Assembly (NCBI GenBank): GCA_015680685.1
Contig: MNCI01006820.1
Span: 349,839-413,838, forward strand
DNA: 64,000 nt
Direction of reading: 5' to 3'
Source: Gnetum montanum
Lineage: Eukaryota > Streptophyta > Gnetopsida > Gnetales > Gnetaceae
The notes below the pieces were generated by a model. That model was not told the DNA's origin. It saw nothing but the letters and a program-made list of their open reading frames with translations, and did no database searches. Numbering within the stretch: the first letter of the stretch is position 1; every line of letters starts with the position of its first letter. This document shows, piece by piece, positions 30,860 to 43,739 of the stretch. A program made the translations under genes and the position numbers.

Positions 30860-33110
30860 GTGGAGGAATCTCACCCTGCATGGACAGAGTAGGAGGTAAT
30901 TAGGTTGAGGGTGGAGGTGTATGTGTAGAAAGATGTAGAGGATGGTATGGATATGGGTTTTCTCCTTGAGTAGATGGTGAATGCATTTGATGGTACTCTA
31001 AAGGGTAATAGTGATGCTAAAATGAGGCATGACTTGCAGAACTTCTTGGAGAGACAAGTTGCTAAACATAGCACGCGTATGGATTAGGTTTTTTGTAAGG
31101 ATACTACTACCTTGGTAGCAACATTCCCCATGATTGTGGTTGATGCCACTACTAGTATTATTCATATGGTCGTGGTGGAGCTCCACTTGGGTAGTAAGCT
31201 TGTTGTTGTTGGTGAAACTATCTTGGATTGCCTTGATGATAAGGTAATCATCTAGGTGCTTACCTACATGTTAGTCAAGAATTTAATGTGTACATCCCAA
31301 ACTCTTGTAAGTGTAACACCATAGGGTAACATCCCTTTGGATATTCGTATTGACAAATGTCACAACTAGCATCATCATTGGAGTCTGTCTCCAAAACTTC
31401 CTCTACGATAGTAATTTTTCCCTTACCTCTTTGGTAGGCACATTTAGCTTCTTTTCACCTCCTGCAATTATGATCACTATTTTGCTTTTTGGATTCTTAA
31501 GCAATCTTCATAGTAGTTTAAAATTTTTCATCCAAAGAGTCCCATAAATTTTCAACCTTTGTCAAAATATTAGAAATAGATTTTTGAATGGGCAAGGTTT
31601 TTTTGTTCACCACTTCATTGAGTGGTGACTCCTCCTTGTCACAAAATTGGACCTCCTGTTTCTTGATGGAAGGATCCCTATTATACTCTTCTGCACTTTC
31701 CCTTTTTTGCAACTCACTTTCTTCTTTTTCTACTTGCTCTATCAACCTTTGGATTTGATGAGCTCTTAGTTCAAATAGTCTTCCTTGGACATACACCCCA
31801 AGAGTTCTTCTAGTTTCTGCTTTGAACTGATCTATGATGTGGTGAAGTTGTTCCCTCTGAGAATAACCATGGCCAAGGCATCAGTGTAAGAGTGAATAAT
31901 ATCTACCCATAGTAGCATCCAAGGGTTCATGTATTTCTTGTTTTCATTCTTGGATTTACCTCCTTAGATTAGACACTTTGAAGTATGTTTGATATTTGTT
32001 GTTGAATAGCTCCAATATGGTACTCCATTTGTAGATAAATTCCAACTCCAAGGATTGGTACCAACTTTTAGCTTCCTTGATGAGTGTCTTAGGAAAGAGC
32101 TTGAGTTTCTACAATTCATTTTCTATGTTTTGTAAGGCATAGACATATGGATAGCTTGTAGATGTGCCTATGAATTAAAGTTGTATCCCCCCCTCAAATC
32201 ATGGGATATTATTCATGTCTAAGTGCTTGATCCGACTATCTTTCATATGCTTGGTTGGAATTATAATTGCCTCTATAATGTTAAGCATACTTCTAGTCAC
32301 CAACAGAGGTTCCTCATCATGATTGTGTCGATGACATCGATGATGGTTTCTGTCACCTTTGTGTTCTTGATGGCATTGATGGTCATTGTTGTCTCATTGA
32401 TAACCTTCATCACGATGATTTCAATGGTGGATTCTAGGAGAACCATAAGATGAAGAGAAATGCTAAAAATTAAATGAAGAGGATGGAAGTAAATATGGAC
32501 CACCACCACCACCACCACCATGATGTCCACCACCATGATTCTGCTCATTACGACCACCATCCTTAGATCCCTTACTATTGTGAGGTTTGCCCAAGTCCTT
32601 GCCTTGACTATCACTTTTTCCTGAACTTGTTTTATGAATAGTTGACCGCAAGTTCATGGTCACACTCTCATTACCAATAACAAGGGGTAGAGAATCTACA
32701 TATTGAAGACCTTCAAAGGGAGGATCCTCATTCTCATCTTGATCTAGGAGGAACAAGGGATTAGTGAAATGTTTTTCCTTTGTAGCCTCATGGTGCTTCT
32801 CTTGATGTCAATCTTGCTTGCATTGTGTTTCAGTGGGATAGTCATCCCAAGTGTCATAACCATCCACAATGTATTCCTCATGAAGATCTAGAATGCCCAA
32901 CTTCTTAAGAGTTTGAAACAACATCTTGAGCATAGATTAGTCGAGGGGCAAGAAAATGTTGCCCTCCATATCACATCATTGTAGCTATTCATCCTAATGT
33001 AGGATGAAGGTAAAGGCTGGTACATACTCATTTGGATGAGTATATACCACTTTGCACTTCTGTGGGACTGGTGGTTTGACATCTTTGCACCTATGAAAAG
33101 AAGAAGACAT
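30860..33110 (-). pseudogene. E2 gag
   Basis: Starts at ATG 33110 (MSSSFHRCKDV). An N-terminal block has KVVYTHPNEYVPAFTF, shared with E7 (KVIYAHLDEYVPNFTF). A Gly/His/Ser-rich stretch (32756-32463: KGSKDGGRNEQNHGGGHHGG) precedes the decayed capsid core (about 32250-31800). A degraded knuckle CDICQYEYPKGCYP lies near 31380-31330; its usual His is Tyr. Many stops. Confidence 0.65.
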
Positions 33111-33244
33111 TTTGCAATATGAAACAAAATGTCAGTGTGCTTTTACAATTCTATGTATAGTGGGAATGATATTGACCTTGAGGTTCCTACAATGATATTA
33201 ATGGTATTCACTAAACCTAAATAGTGCAAATTTTAATAAACAAA

Positions 33245-33264
33245 GTCCCCAACAATGGTGCCAA
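33245..33264 (-). other. E2 primer-binding site, tRNA-Asp type
   Basis: Minus strand reads TTGGCACCATTGTTGGGGAC directly inside the 5' LTR. It is a decayed version of TGGCGCCGTTGCCGGGGA. Confidence 0.7.
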
Positions 33265-34189
33265 TGATAAGCGGTGAGGTACCCCTATGCCCAACCATAT
33301 GAATCAAGAGCATTCACATGTGTTCTGATCGAATTCCATGGACTTTATAGTTTCTAGTGCACTAGTCTTCTAGGTAGTGAACCTTGCCCTAAGGTCATTC
33401 ATTGTCTTCCCAATTACACTTGTGAAGCACATGGTATGGTTAAGTGTAATTGAGGTATACGATTTTTATAGTTTTATGTTTTATAGTCTTGGTGCTTGAA
33501 TAGAGATAAAGATAAGGTAATTTAATGACTAATTCAATGTAACTAGCCTACTAGCCTCTAGCTAATCTTAACATAAGTATGTTTTCCCACTTTTTGTACA
33601 CATCTTGAACCCACATATCGATTGCTAGGTTACTAAGTGCTATGCTACTAGGGGTACCAAGCAATAATGCTGCTAGGATTACCAAGCGAATACATGTTAT
33701 GCTCAAAGCGCTTGTGCTTATGTATTTAATCTATCTAGCTTATCTTACTTAATTATATTAATTAGCTTAATTATTGGAAAACATTGAATAAGTAATTAAA
33801 AAAATTAAATGCATAAATAAAGTATTTAATCTATCCAAAATGCTACATGGTTTATCAGAAAGCTCGTCTTTATTGCCACACACACTGTCATTATCAAGGA
33901 CAACAATGCTTGAATACAGATCCATATACTCAATGACTTCTATTGTAGGCACTTGGGAAAAATATTTAACTTTCAAATAGACAAACTATAAGAGCTCTGC
34001 TACTACTATGAGAATTGATGCCATACATGCAATTGGTGGCTCATATTAATAGATCAGAACAGACCCTTGTGTTGATGGGGCCACGTCAATGTAATTGATG
34101 GTGTTGATAGGGCCTCATCGACATAATAGACTATGTCAGTGGGGCCTTATTGATTGGGCCCAGTTGATGTGACAAACTAAAACTCATTA
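33265..34189 (-). repeat. E2 5' LTR
   Basis: 925 bp from TGATAAGCGG to ...ACTCATTA, a decayed TCATCA. It has three GGATTACCAAG-type repeats (about 33630-33690) and a decayed TATA box (CTATTAATATG, about 34043-34053). The U3 cassette (34069-34172) carries decayed copies of the GATGGGGCC motif. Confidence 0.8.
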
Positions 34190-35866
34190 GTACCCATGAA
34201 ATCAATTCCTCATAAGTTGAATGGTTTCAATTGTTGGATCCAGTATTTAGGACCTTCAAGCCTAGATATCATTCCATCATTGTGTTAACACCTTTCACAA
34301 GAATTAGCAAATTAATGGGCATCTTTGAAGACCATTAGCCAAAAGTATCATACCATAAGGATTTTTATAATCATTCATCTCCCAACATAGTGGCCTCCAC
34401 AAGGTCCCGTATGATTATGTTGGAGAATTTTAATTTGATCTTCTTCTAGAATGCACCATCATACCAAGTCATATGTGCAATTTTATAGAGATTATTCTTT
34501 ATCTCCATGTAGTTCTTAACTTGGTGTAGGAATTATTACCTCCTATCTTTGTACCATTTAATATGGCCTTCTTGCATGAGCAAGAAAGATAATCAATGTA
34601 CCGAGGCTTGATTATGTCAGTTGTAACCATTGTTACTTTTGCAAATAATAGCTCATTGGGTGTTTGATTAGAGAATGGTTCTTCATTAACTTTATTGCCC
34701 CATCATAACTGAGACAAGTAATCAACTACAACATTCTTGGTTTCCTTTCTATCAACCATAATTATTTTAAACATCTACAAAATTAATAGTCATTATATGA
34801 TACAAGGGAAAATCATTAGTTTATTCATAAGGAACTAGATCCACTATGATCAATGTGAACAAAAACTAGATATCTAGTTATGTAGTGCCTACAATTCTTT
34901 AAGGTATACACTACAACCATGAGTTTCTATTCCCAAGTGGTATAGTTTGGTTGTGCACTTGTGATACTCCCACTCATCTAATGAATTTAGTATGGATTTT
35001 TTTATTATCTAATTGCATAAGAAAAACTCCCAAACCAAAGTTAGATGCATTTGTCATAATATGAAATGACTTGGACAAATTAGAAGCTTATAAAATTAGG
35101 GTTTCTATATACCTTTGCTTCAAAATTTTGAATATTTGATTGCATTTCATAGTCCACTCAAGTACTACATAATTTTTTGTTAATTCCACCAGTGTTTATC
35201 ATTGAGAAGTTTTCAATGAATCTTCTATAGTAGCTAGTGTATCAAACAAAAATGATTTAACATCATTCATAGTTTGTGATCTATGTGTTATTCCTTAGAT
35301 CACTTATATCTTTTCAACTTTATCCCCATTTTAATACTTAGTGTCCAAGAATTGTGCCCTTTTGAACCATCGAATGTCTTTCTATCAATTAAGCTTAAGA
35401 TTGGTTTCCACACATTTTTTTTGTACTGCTCTAGACAATGTAGTGCTTGTTCAATATTAGAGCCATAGATGGAAAAATTATCTATAAAGACTTCCACATC
35501 ATTTCCAATTTCTTAATAGAAGGCATTGAGGACTAAGTGTTAAATTGTTGCACAAGCATTACATAAGTCAAAAGGCATCTTTTTATAAACACAAGTCCCC
35601 TAAGAACTTGTGGATGTAGTCTTGAGCTAATCTTATTAGGTTATTGAATTTGATTGTAACCATTGCATCCATTTAAGAAATTGTAATACTTGTGCCTACA
35701 ATGTTATCTAGTACTTGGTCAAAAAATAGAAATGGAAAATGATTTATACATGTTGTCATATTCAATAACCTAAAGTCAATATAGATACTCCACTAGTTCC
35801 CTTTTTTGGCATAATGACAAGTGGGCTTACCCACTCATTATCTAGTACAGGGTAGATGAATCCAGC
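34190..35866 (-). pseudogene. E6 fragment C: integrase start, RNase H and RT
   Basis: 34190-34500 matches the integrase start of E2 (ATGAAATCAATTCCTCA against ATGAAGTCAATGCCCCA). 34800-34990 is RNase H region. 35150-35860 is RT, with block 35497-35300 reading EVFIDNFSIYGS, where the active-site box normally reads FxDDF: the second Asp is Asn. It ends where E3 is inserted (35866); RT sequence resumes at 61707. Heavily decayed and the oldest layer of the nest. Confidence 0.7.
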
Positions 35867-36765
35867 TAATGAGTAGTAAGTAATCCCTACACCAAACCAT
35901 ATGAATCACCAGTGTTCACTAAGTGATTTGGTCGAATTCTACAGAATTTATCTTTCTAAGTACACATTATCTAGGTAGTGAACTTAAGGACGTGATTGTT
36001 GTCTTCTCAGTTCCACTTGTGGAGGTAAAATGGTATGATTAAGTGTAACTGAGGCATATTATTTGTATAATTTATTATTTTTATCTATCTATCCTAAGCA
36101 TGAAAATAAAGTGATTAAATGCTAACCAAACGAGTAATTATCTAATGTCTTAAGCTAATCCTAACATAAGCATTTATTCCCACCTACTGTACACATCTTG
36201 AACATGCCTCAATGCTACTGGATTACCAAGTGTAAATGCTACTGGGATTACCAAGCATTAACATATGCTCAAGGTGGTCGTACTTATGTGCATTAATTAC
36301 TCATATTGAACTAAATAATTAATATGAATGAATGTAAATTACATAACAGTAAAGTACATTAAAGTAAACATTATGGTAATTCCAAGGGTTGCAAGGTTTA
36401 TCAAGAAGTTTGTCTTTCTTACCATTCACACCAAAGTATCCAGGTACATTAGTTTTTGAATTAAGATTCGTACACTTCTTAACTCCTAGTATGAGCACTT
36501 AGAAAATATTCTAATTGCTACAGGAAAAAACTACAAGAGCTTCTCTATGCTACTAAATGAATGATGCCATAAATGCGGTGGGTGTGCTTAGTTATATAAG
36601 CAAGACTAGACACTTTGTTGATGCATATGCATTGATGCATCTTTCCATGCATCAATAGGTACACATCATTGGGTATGTTTTGATGCAAATGCATCAATGA
36701 GTATGCATTAATAGGGTTACATTGATGCATGCTCATCGACACTACCCAATAACAATGATTCATCA
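35867..36765 (-). repeat. E3 3' LTR
   Basis: 899 bp, from a decayed TGATGAGTAG to ...GATTCATCA. Contains GGATTACCAAGC repeats (36219-36265), TATA (minus CTTATATAAC, 36592-36600) and a U3 cassette (36613-36745) with GATGCATC-type palindromes. Its PPT is at 36766-36780, altered to TAACCTCACAATTGA on the plus strand. Confidence 0.8.
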
Positions 36766-36829
36766 TAACCTCACAATTGACTGAAAACTTGTCCTCCTTA
36801 CTCTTATGTCGATTCATCAATTCTTTCAT

Positions 36830-38206
36830 CTTCTCCTCCTTACTCTAGGGATTGTACATGGTCCACAAAACATCATTGATGTGGGCTAGTATAGGAACAT
36901 CCCATTGATAGGGCATGGCAGGTTACAACTCCATAACATTAACAAAATAGATAGCAAATTGTTTGCATTCGATGTTGAATGCTTTGATAGCATTTTTTAG
37001 CTCTTGGTAGTTGTTTATTCTCTCAGCCAAGTTCTCAGCCATTGATTGTTGATTGTGAATTACACTTTGAGAACTTCAAGTTCAACATTGGATATTTCTA
37101 GCTTTTTTTTGTGTCCTCATGGTGCTTGAACTTAGCCCCATACAAAAGGTATGAGCTGGGCACTTGCTTTTCTAGTTTTGACCTCTACCTTCCAGTAGTC
37201 AACATTGCTAAGTTTACATAAAGAAGGTTGAATAACTCCATGTACTTTTCCATCTCCTCGATTTGCAACTCCTTGAGGTAGATTTCTACTTTGTTGTACA
37301 TGTTCAGTCTATCAAAGATGGGCTGCCACACGTCACCTCCTTAATGGAGTTCTTGGAGGGCCTCATTCACATTTACCTTTGCTAGCTAGATCTCCTTTTC
37401 ATTAACCTCTTTGAGAAGGCCAACTGGTTCCTATAGTGATTTTTCACTCTTTTAAACTTTAGGACCTCATTTTTCTACGCTGTAATATTAATGGTTAATT
37501 TTGGCAAAGTGGTCGGACCTTCTCCATTGAGAGATTTTTTTTTTATAGTCAACCTCCTCAAATCCATGGTTACCTTGGCAGGCTGCTCTAGCTATTGTCT
37601 CAATTTTTTAGCCATCTGGTTCTTTTGAGTTTTAATAATGTGCAAGTGATAGTTTTCCTTGGTTAGAACAACATTCTACTTGTGGGTCTTTGAGAGGTCC
37701 TTTTCAGTGTTATAGGCCATGGCTTTTGTGATGGATGTCTCAAATAACACAATCTCCTTAGTGTTCTTGGTTACTTTGAGTTTTTCCTAAGACTGTATAA
37801 AAGCTTCATCTTTGGTTATGGCATAGTTGAAAATAGTGGGATTAGCTAGGTAGGCTCTCAATTTCGCAACTTTAGCAGCCAATCATCAATTTTCAGATGT
37901 GGTTGCTTCAAGTTACGCATTGGCAATGATGAACTTACCCTTAGCTTTCAATAGCATAGATTGGGTTACAGTGGTGTTATCTGGAAGGTTAAAGACCTCC
38001 AAAAATAGTTGCCCAACTCTGACTAGTTAATCCGACAATTCTTTGTGGTTGCCTATGCTAAACCTTTTACTTGTTGCTCTTGTGGATTTTTTCACATCCC
38101 TGAGTGTAGCAACATCTAGCATAGAGGCTGTAAGAGCATTGAGTGCTTCTTCCCCTTTGTCAAGCATCACCTTTGCTGCTATTTCCTTCCCTTGGTGCTA
38201 CATCAC
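36830..38206 (-). pseudogene. E3 accessory ORF, C-terminal part
   Basis: Continuation of the frame interrupted by E4 at 38206/44603. The Lys/Glu/Leu-rich region aligns with the coiled-coil half of the E2 accessory ORF (23700-22190). The last codons (KEEKMKELMNRHK) run toward the 3' LTR. Many stops. Confidence 0.6.
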
Positions 38207-39029
38207 TGATGAACCATATTTTTTCTAGCTTTGATATTAGATATTTGATATCGGATACCCAATTAATGACCTATAAATATAGTGCTTGGGCACATGGTTT
38301 GGGCATAAGTTTTGTTAATAGAGTAGTCAAAATCTTACAATTTTATTCCATACTCTTAGAGAATAGTTAGTGAGTGCTTGTAGTGTGGATATGAGTAAGT
38401 TGTATAGTGTCTTATTTGAGTGGAAATGTGCCTGGACACATTCCATGAATGGTAGTAAGATTAAGATTGATTCTTATTCATTGCAATACTTTGACTTAGA
38501 TTAGATTTAATTTTATGTAATTTATATTCTATGTGCTTAGTTAATATTTAAGTTTCCATGCATATTAATGAATTGGTAGAATGAGCGTGACTAGTTTCAA
38601 GTGTAAACATGTATTTGCTTGGTAATCCCAGTAGTGTTATTGCTTGGTTCGTTGAGTAGCATAGCACTTAGTAATCCCAGTAGTGGATACATGGGTTCAA
38701 GATGCATACAGTAAGCTAGGAATAGACACTCATTGCCTGTAGGCTAGTTTACACTTTACCTTCCATTGTTAATTAGTTTAAATAATTGATTTCTTTATTA
38801 TCATTAGGAGTAGCATAAGGCCGAAATAACATCAAGAATCATATGCCTCACTTTGGACTAAACCATACATGACAAATCTACCACTAGTCCAAGTGGGAAG
38901 ATAGTGAACTGTGATCAAGACATAACGATCTAGATGCCACAACTAGTCCCATCCATGAAATTCAATTGGATCATGTGTGGATGCTTATGATTTGTATGGT
39001 TTGGCCTAGGGGTACCTCATTACTCATCA
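38207..39029 (+). repeat. E4 5' LTR
   Basis: 823 bp, TGATGAACCATATT to ...TTACTCATCA. TATA at 38271-38280 (CTATAAATAT). The upstream cassette (38231-38259) has GATATTAG, GATATTTGATATCGGAT. Repeats of TTGGTAATCCCAGTAGTG occur around 38618-38690. Confidence 0.85.
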
Positions 39030-39050
39030 TTGGCACCATTGCCAAGGATG
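39030..39050 (+). other. E4 primer-binding site, tRNA-Asp type
   Basis: TTGGCACCATTGCCAAGGAT directly after the 5' LTR. Confidence 0.75.
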
Positions 39051-39161
39051 GTGCTAGTTATCTAGATTATTTATATTATACATAATCATTGTAAAGGTAT
39101 TAACAATATATATTTTAGAAAATATTAATATTTTAAGTCACACACATTATCAGGTAAAATC

Positions 39162-41791
39162 ATGTCTTCTTCACATAGGACCAAGATTGCATCACATGAT
39201 GAAAGCACTCATAGGAGAAATAATAGGATCTATACTGAAGAAAATTGGAGTGAACAACCTTAGGCAAGGGTTTCCTATTCTCATTTAGAGCCTTACTACA
39301 CTCAAAGACCATGTTCAACTAATGCAGAAAATCCTAGAGGAGATGGAATAAATCCTAGATTGAGGAGGGCCTCAAGGCATAGAACCTTCTCTAAATAGAG
39401 ACAAGATAAATCAAGGGACCATGGGGAGAACTATAGGAGCCATGGAAATTCTTCTAGTTCCTCATCTTCCTCTTCCTCTTTAACATCTAGTTCTGATGAA
39501 GATGGATGTAGGTATAGAGATAGAGCTCAAGATAAAGATAGAAATTAAAACCAAGGGCAAAATCAAAGACATTAAAATGAGCATAGAGAAAATTGTCACA
39601 ATTAGATAAATAGAAATAGAAATTTTTACCATGACATGTTTAATGAAGATGAACCCTTGTTGGCCACTAAGAGCATGATGTAGATCATAGAGGTAGTTAA
39701 AATACCCCACAGACATTGCAAGGAAAGTCAAGTCAAAAGGCTCGATATGAAATACATCCCTAAATTTTCAAGAGGCTATAGTTCTAATCCACAACGTCAT
39801 TTATGAGCCTTCCATGATGCCTGTGTCTTACAATACATCGAGAGTAAATGGAAAAAGCTTAAGCTCTTCCCTAGGATACTAATAGACAAAGCTGAAGTTT
39901 AATATAGATCATTGAAACCAAATTTAATTAATTGGTGGTCCATAATGTTGGAAATCTTTAATGAGAAATACCAAGCTCATGCAAGGGTGTCCAACTTAAG
40001 GACGGAAACAAGAACAACATGGACCCTTAGATATGACCCTAGATAGTTACTATTCTCTAGTGAAGAAATGTTTAGACCATGGTTTCTCTCAAGAAGAGAA
40101 ACTTTTCCACATCATAGATGGGCTTCATAGTAAAACAAGAGAGATCCTTGGGATGTATGCTCCAAGTTAGTTATATGAACTAGGAAGCTATCAGATCTAA
40201 AAGTTAATTGAGCATGTGGAAAAAGAAGAAGTAGAGTTATGTAAATGGGAGAATGTTGAAAAATATCACTAGGATCCAACTCTTCAAAAGAATAAGCTTC
40301 GTATCTATGATAAGGAAAAGAGGTAGCTCTCGATAAGGTGATTTCACAACAAACCTTGTCAATACAAAAGTCTATTGATGAGCTTGAAGCAAGGTTAGAT
40401 AATATGTCAGAATGGATAAATGAGAAAGTTACAACTTGCATAGAAACCATGGAGGAAAGAGTAACGTAAAATGAATCAAGTGATCACAACAAAATGATGT
40501 CAAAGAACCAAGAAATAGCTAGGAACACTTATCGTCAAAAAGGGAAAATGACTGTAGAAGAAGAGGCTATAGTCTCAACCACCAAAGCAGATGATGGATG
40601 TGACATCTGCATATATGACCATCCAAAGGGCTATTGCCCAATCATGTTACATCTACATAAGTATTAGGCTTTTGCATTGAATCCCAAGTTTGTACAAAAG
40701 CAAATTCTTAGGAAGTTATCTTTCTCACAAGGTAAAAATAAATAGTCCTACAACAAATCATACTATCCTAGTGGGATTTCTTACCAGCCTCAAAACTATC
40801 ATCAACCATAGTGGCAAAACTCATAGTCATGGGGGAGGCCATCATCAAACCAACACTACCCTTACTGCTAATTGAACCTGTATGGATATTACATTCAACA
40901 TCCTATTTCCCCAACCGATTCTACTTCCTATACCTCAAATCACTACTAACAATTTCGTAAATATCATCATCTTGTAAGAACTTCCATGAGATCACCACAT
41001 CACACCTCTCATCCTTCATCATATCCTCAATATTCTCATACTTCCCTCCACCATATGTCACCACTAGTAACACAGGAAGGTTTAGCATCACGACATCAAC
41101 AAGAGAATGCCACTTGTGTTGTGAGCATACATAGAAATAATAATTCTGGTAAATCTCCACCACAATCTTAGAAATTTTCTATCTTTAGGATGGTTCCCAT
41201 GTGTAAGCACGACACTCATGGACCTACTAACTCATCAAAACTAGCACAAGGACAATCTGATGCAACAACCTTCCTCACTGAAATGATGTCTCCTAATTAT
41301 ACCAAAAAGCCAACAACCATTACCACTCCAACACAATACATAAATGATAAACTTATCATTATGGAGAAATAGGAAAATCCATGCATCACTAATAGTAAAG
41401 GGTGTAGTTATGGACTAGAAATTCAAAATATTAACACAACCCACAACCAAGCTAAGGAATAATTATGTGAGAAAAAACCAATCTACATAGTAGCCACTAA
41501 ACCAGAAGACACTTAGTGGCTTGAAAATGAGAATATAAAAATGTTTTAAGGATGCATGGAGGAAATTGGTCCACTTATTAGTTCTAAGCTTAAGAAAATG
41601 AACCAAACAGAGGACTTAGACACATATGTCTTACACTTTGATTATACACTGGAAAAGGATATTAAACATGGAGACCCAAGAATTAAAATAGAAAATTAGG
41701 AAGAAGAAGCAAACACATATGGACCCCCAAAAATGGAAATACTTTCAAGTCCAAATGAAGATACATCTCCAAATGATTCAAAAAAGACTTA
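39162..41791 (+). pseudogene. E4 gag
   Basis: Starts MSSSHRTKIASHDES (39162). It has a Ser-rich stretch with SSSSSSSS near 39450-39490, and a decayed capsid core around 39760-40160 including RFEEKLFHIIDGLH-like sequence. The knuckle CDICIYDHPKGYC at 40599-40636 (CX2CX3HX4C) is intact. Then comes a Pro/His/Ser/Tyr-rich tail (40750-41170) very like the tail of E1 gag, and an acidic C-terminal stretch ending near 41791. Several stops and a frameshift. Same protein family as E1 and E5 gag. Confidence 0.7.
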
Positions 41792-43238
41792 ATATTTTTC
41801 TCTTTTATTTAGTCATACTCTTTGTGAATGTTTCTTTTTATGCTTCCATTAATAATATTGCTAGTCATGATGTAGAAGTTAATGCTATGTGTTGGGTTTT
41901 TGTGCTATGCTATCAAGATGATTGCGTAAGTAATTATGTAAAGTTGTGAGACCACCTCATTTATCCCTCTAGTTCTTTAAATAAAAGGTCTTTTTCATTG
42001 AAAAAAAATTGGTTCTTCTTTAATGAAACTAAAATTGATGAATGATCATTGTATCTTAAAGAATGAGGGAATGACCAAGTGGGAATGGCAAAGGGTGTGA
42101 CCTCAAGGGGATTTATTTGGTTCTCTTCTTGAATTCCTTCATATCGTTTATGACTCCTCTTGGAACATATCATCACTCCTCCATCGACCAATAAAAAGGA
42201 AGCTTTGTCTTTGCATGGTTTGGTTCCCATTTCAAAAAAATATAAAATTCAAAAAAAAAATATAAAATGGAAAAAAGGAAAAGAAAAAGAAAAAAAGAAA
42301 AAAAAATAAAAAATAAAAAAATAAAAAAAGACATGTTACCCATGTTTGAAGGCACCCCTCTAACTAAGGGCTTTCCTTTCTTCTTCTCTTTTCTTCTCTT
42401 TTTGGAGTGATGATTGTTCTTTGAGGTGGTTCTGGACTCATGGTGGTTGGCAAGATGGAACACATTAATGCAAGGTCACTGTTCATGGTATGAACTTAGT
42501 TTGAACTTGGAAAGATAGGTAAGTTGATAGTTTTAATCACATTTTTGACAAGAACCTATTGTGGACATGGTCAAGTACCTTACAACCTAATCTCTACAAT
42601 TCCTTTTCACCCCATTATTCACCCCACTACTACATGCAATTATGAGCCTTTTGATTTTGTGTAGTATAGGGCAACACCCCAACCATGGTAGTTGTGTGTT
42701 GTTTGGGACAAAGGCATGGTCTACAATTAACTTCTTGGGTGCCCATAGACATCTATAGAAGTGGTTATGTAAGGGCATTATGGCAGAAGCCTACTTTAGG
42801 GAGGACCTAGTTGCATAACTTTTATTGATCATGGCTTTGAACTAATCTTCACATCTTCCAGAACATTAGTGATAATTTCTCTAAATTTATGCATAATTTT
42901 GGGACTAATTCTCGTTCATTTCATTAATTTTTCCTACTTTTCTGTTTCCATTTCCATTAATATTTTTTGGCAATCTTCTAAATCAGACCTTTGGTTTCCA
43001 TTATTCAAAAAATTGTGTGCTTTGAAATTTTTTTAAACGTCCTATTTTCAAACATTATGGTAACTAATAGTAATTGACCAAAATAAGATGAACAACTCAA
43101 TGATTCTAGTTACCTCATAGCCTTGGGCATTATATGTTGTCATCACCTTGTGCTTAAATGTAAACTAAGGGATCCAAAAAGGGTTGATTATTACGAAAAA
43201 ATTTACCAAAACTAATGTTGATCCTTTGATGACTATAA
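41792..43238 (+). other. E4 non-coding spacer
   Basis: Contains, on this element's strand, AAGGGTGTGACCTCAAGGGG (about 42090), the reverse complement of the block seen at 17850, 26632 and 55700. It also has a GCATGGTTTGGTTCCCATTT block (about 42216) and AGGGAGGACCTAGTTGCA (about 42798), also shared. An A-rich run lies at 42230-42330. Confidence 0.5.
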
Positions 43239-43613
43239 GTGATGCTAAAAGAAACACCTAAGGAAGAAGGTCTTTTACTAAGCATAAAAATGAAGCCAAG
43301 AGGAGGACAACGAAGGATGTGCCCATGGATAAATTGTAGTACATATAAGATAGTAGCTCAAACATCACATGTTTGCTATATCCATGGGATGGTAAGAAGA
43401 AATTTCAGTCCATCCTTCAAGAATGTTCTACATAACCAGAGAACCATTAACATAACAATCAAGGTTGAAAGTCTGCCACCTCTAGTGGCAACAAGAAGAA
43501 TCATCCTTAGTGGATTTTTGAAGACTTCTATAAATTTTGTAATCTTCAATGTCTATCTAGTATTTTTGTCACTCTGTAATTTTGTATGCATCCACTTGAA
43601 TAAAATTTTATAA
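43239..43613 (+). CDS. E4 124-codon ORF in the accessory slot, unrecognised
   Basis: An open frame that starts at ATG 43239 and ends at 43613, between the spacer and the PPT where E1, E2, E3 and E5 have the large accessory ORF. The first half is basic (KMKPRGGQRRMCPWINC). The end is hydrophobic (NFVIFNVYLVFLSLCNFVCI), a possible single membrane segment at the C-terminus. I see no similarity to the coiled-coil ORF. It could be a chance frame, but it is the longest intact frame in E4, which is otherwise full of stops. Confidence 0.3.
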   Translation: MMLKETPKEEGLLLSIKMKPRGGQRRMCPWINCSTYKIVAQTSHVCYIHGMVRRNFSPSFKNVLHNQRTINITIKVESLPPLVATRRIILSGFLKTSINFVIFNVYLVFLSLCNFVCIHLNKIL

Positions 43614-43724
43614 TGTAACACTCAAAGTTAGTTAGTAGTTAGCATCAATCAATAATCCCATACCTTCCCAATATTTTGTAAGGGACTTATTCCTCCTTTT
43701 GTTCACTCTAGGATGAGTTTTCAT

Positions 43725-43739
43725 TTAGTCGTGGGGGTA
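43725..43739 (+). other. E4 polypurine tract
   Basis: TTAGTCGTGGGGGTA directly precedes the 3' LTR start at 43740. Confidence 0.8.

Larger units (their letters stand above)
21341..34189 (-). mobile_element. E2: Athila-like element with gag, pol and accessory ORF
   Basis: Order on the minus strand: 5' LTR (34189-33265), PBS, gag (from 33110), protease, RT, RNase H, integrase (about 30600-27230), spacer, internal promoter (25590-25470), accessory ORF (25032-22190), PPT, 3' LTR (truncated, 21946-21341). It is the most complete autonomous-type element here but riddled with stops. It sits in the E6 integrase: flanking integrase sequence resumes at 34190 (GTACCCATGAAATC). No intact duplication can be read because the low-coordinate junction is deleted. 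Confidence 0.8.

Noticed and set aside
40112-40450. 112-codon minus-strand frame in E4
   Set aside because: Antisense to the gag capsid/linker region of a plus-strand element.
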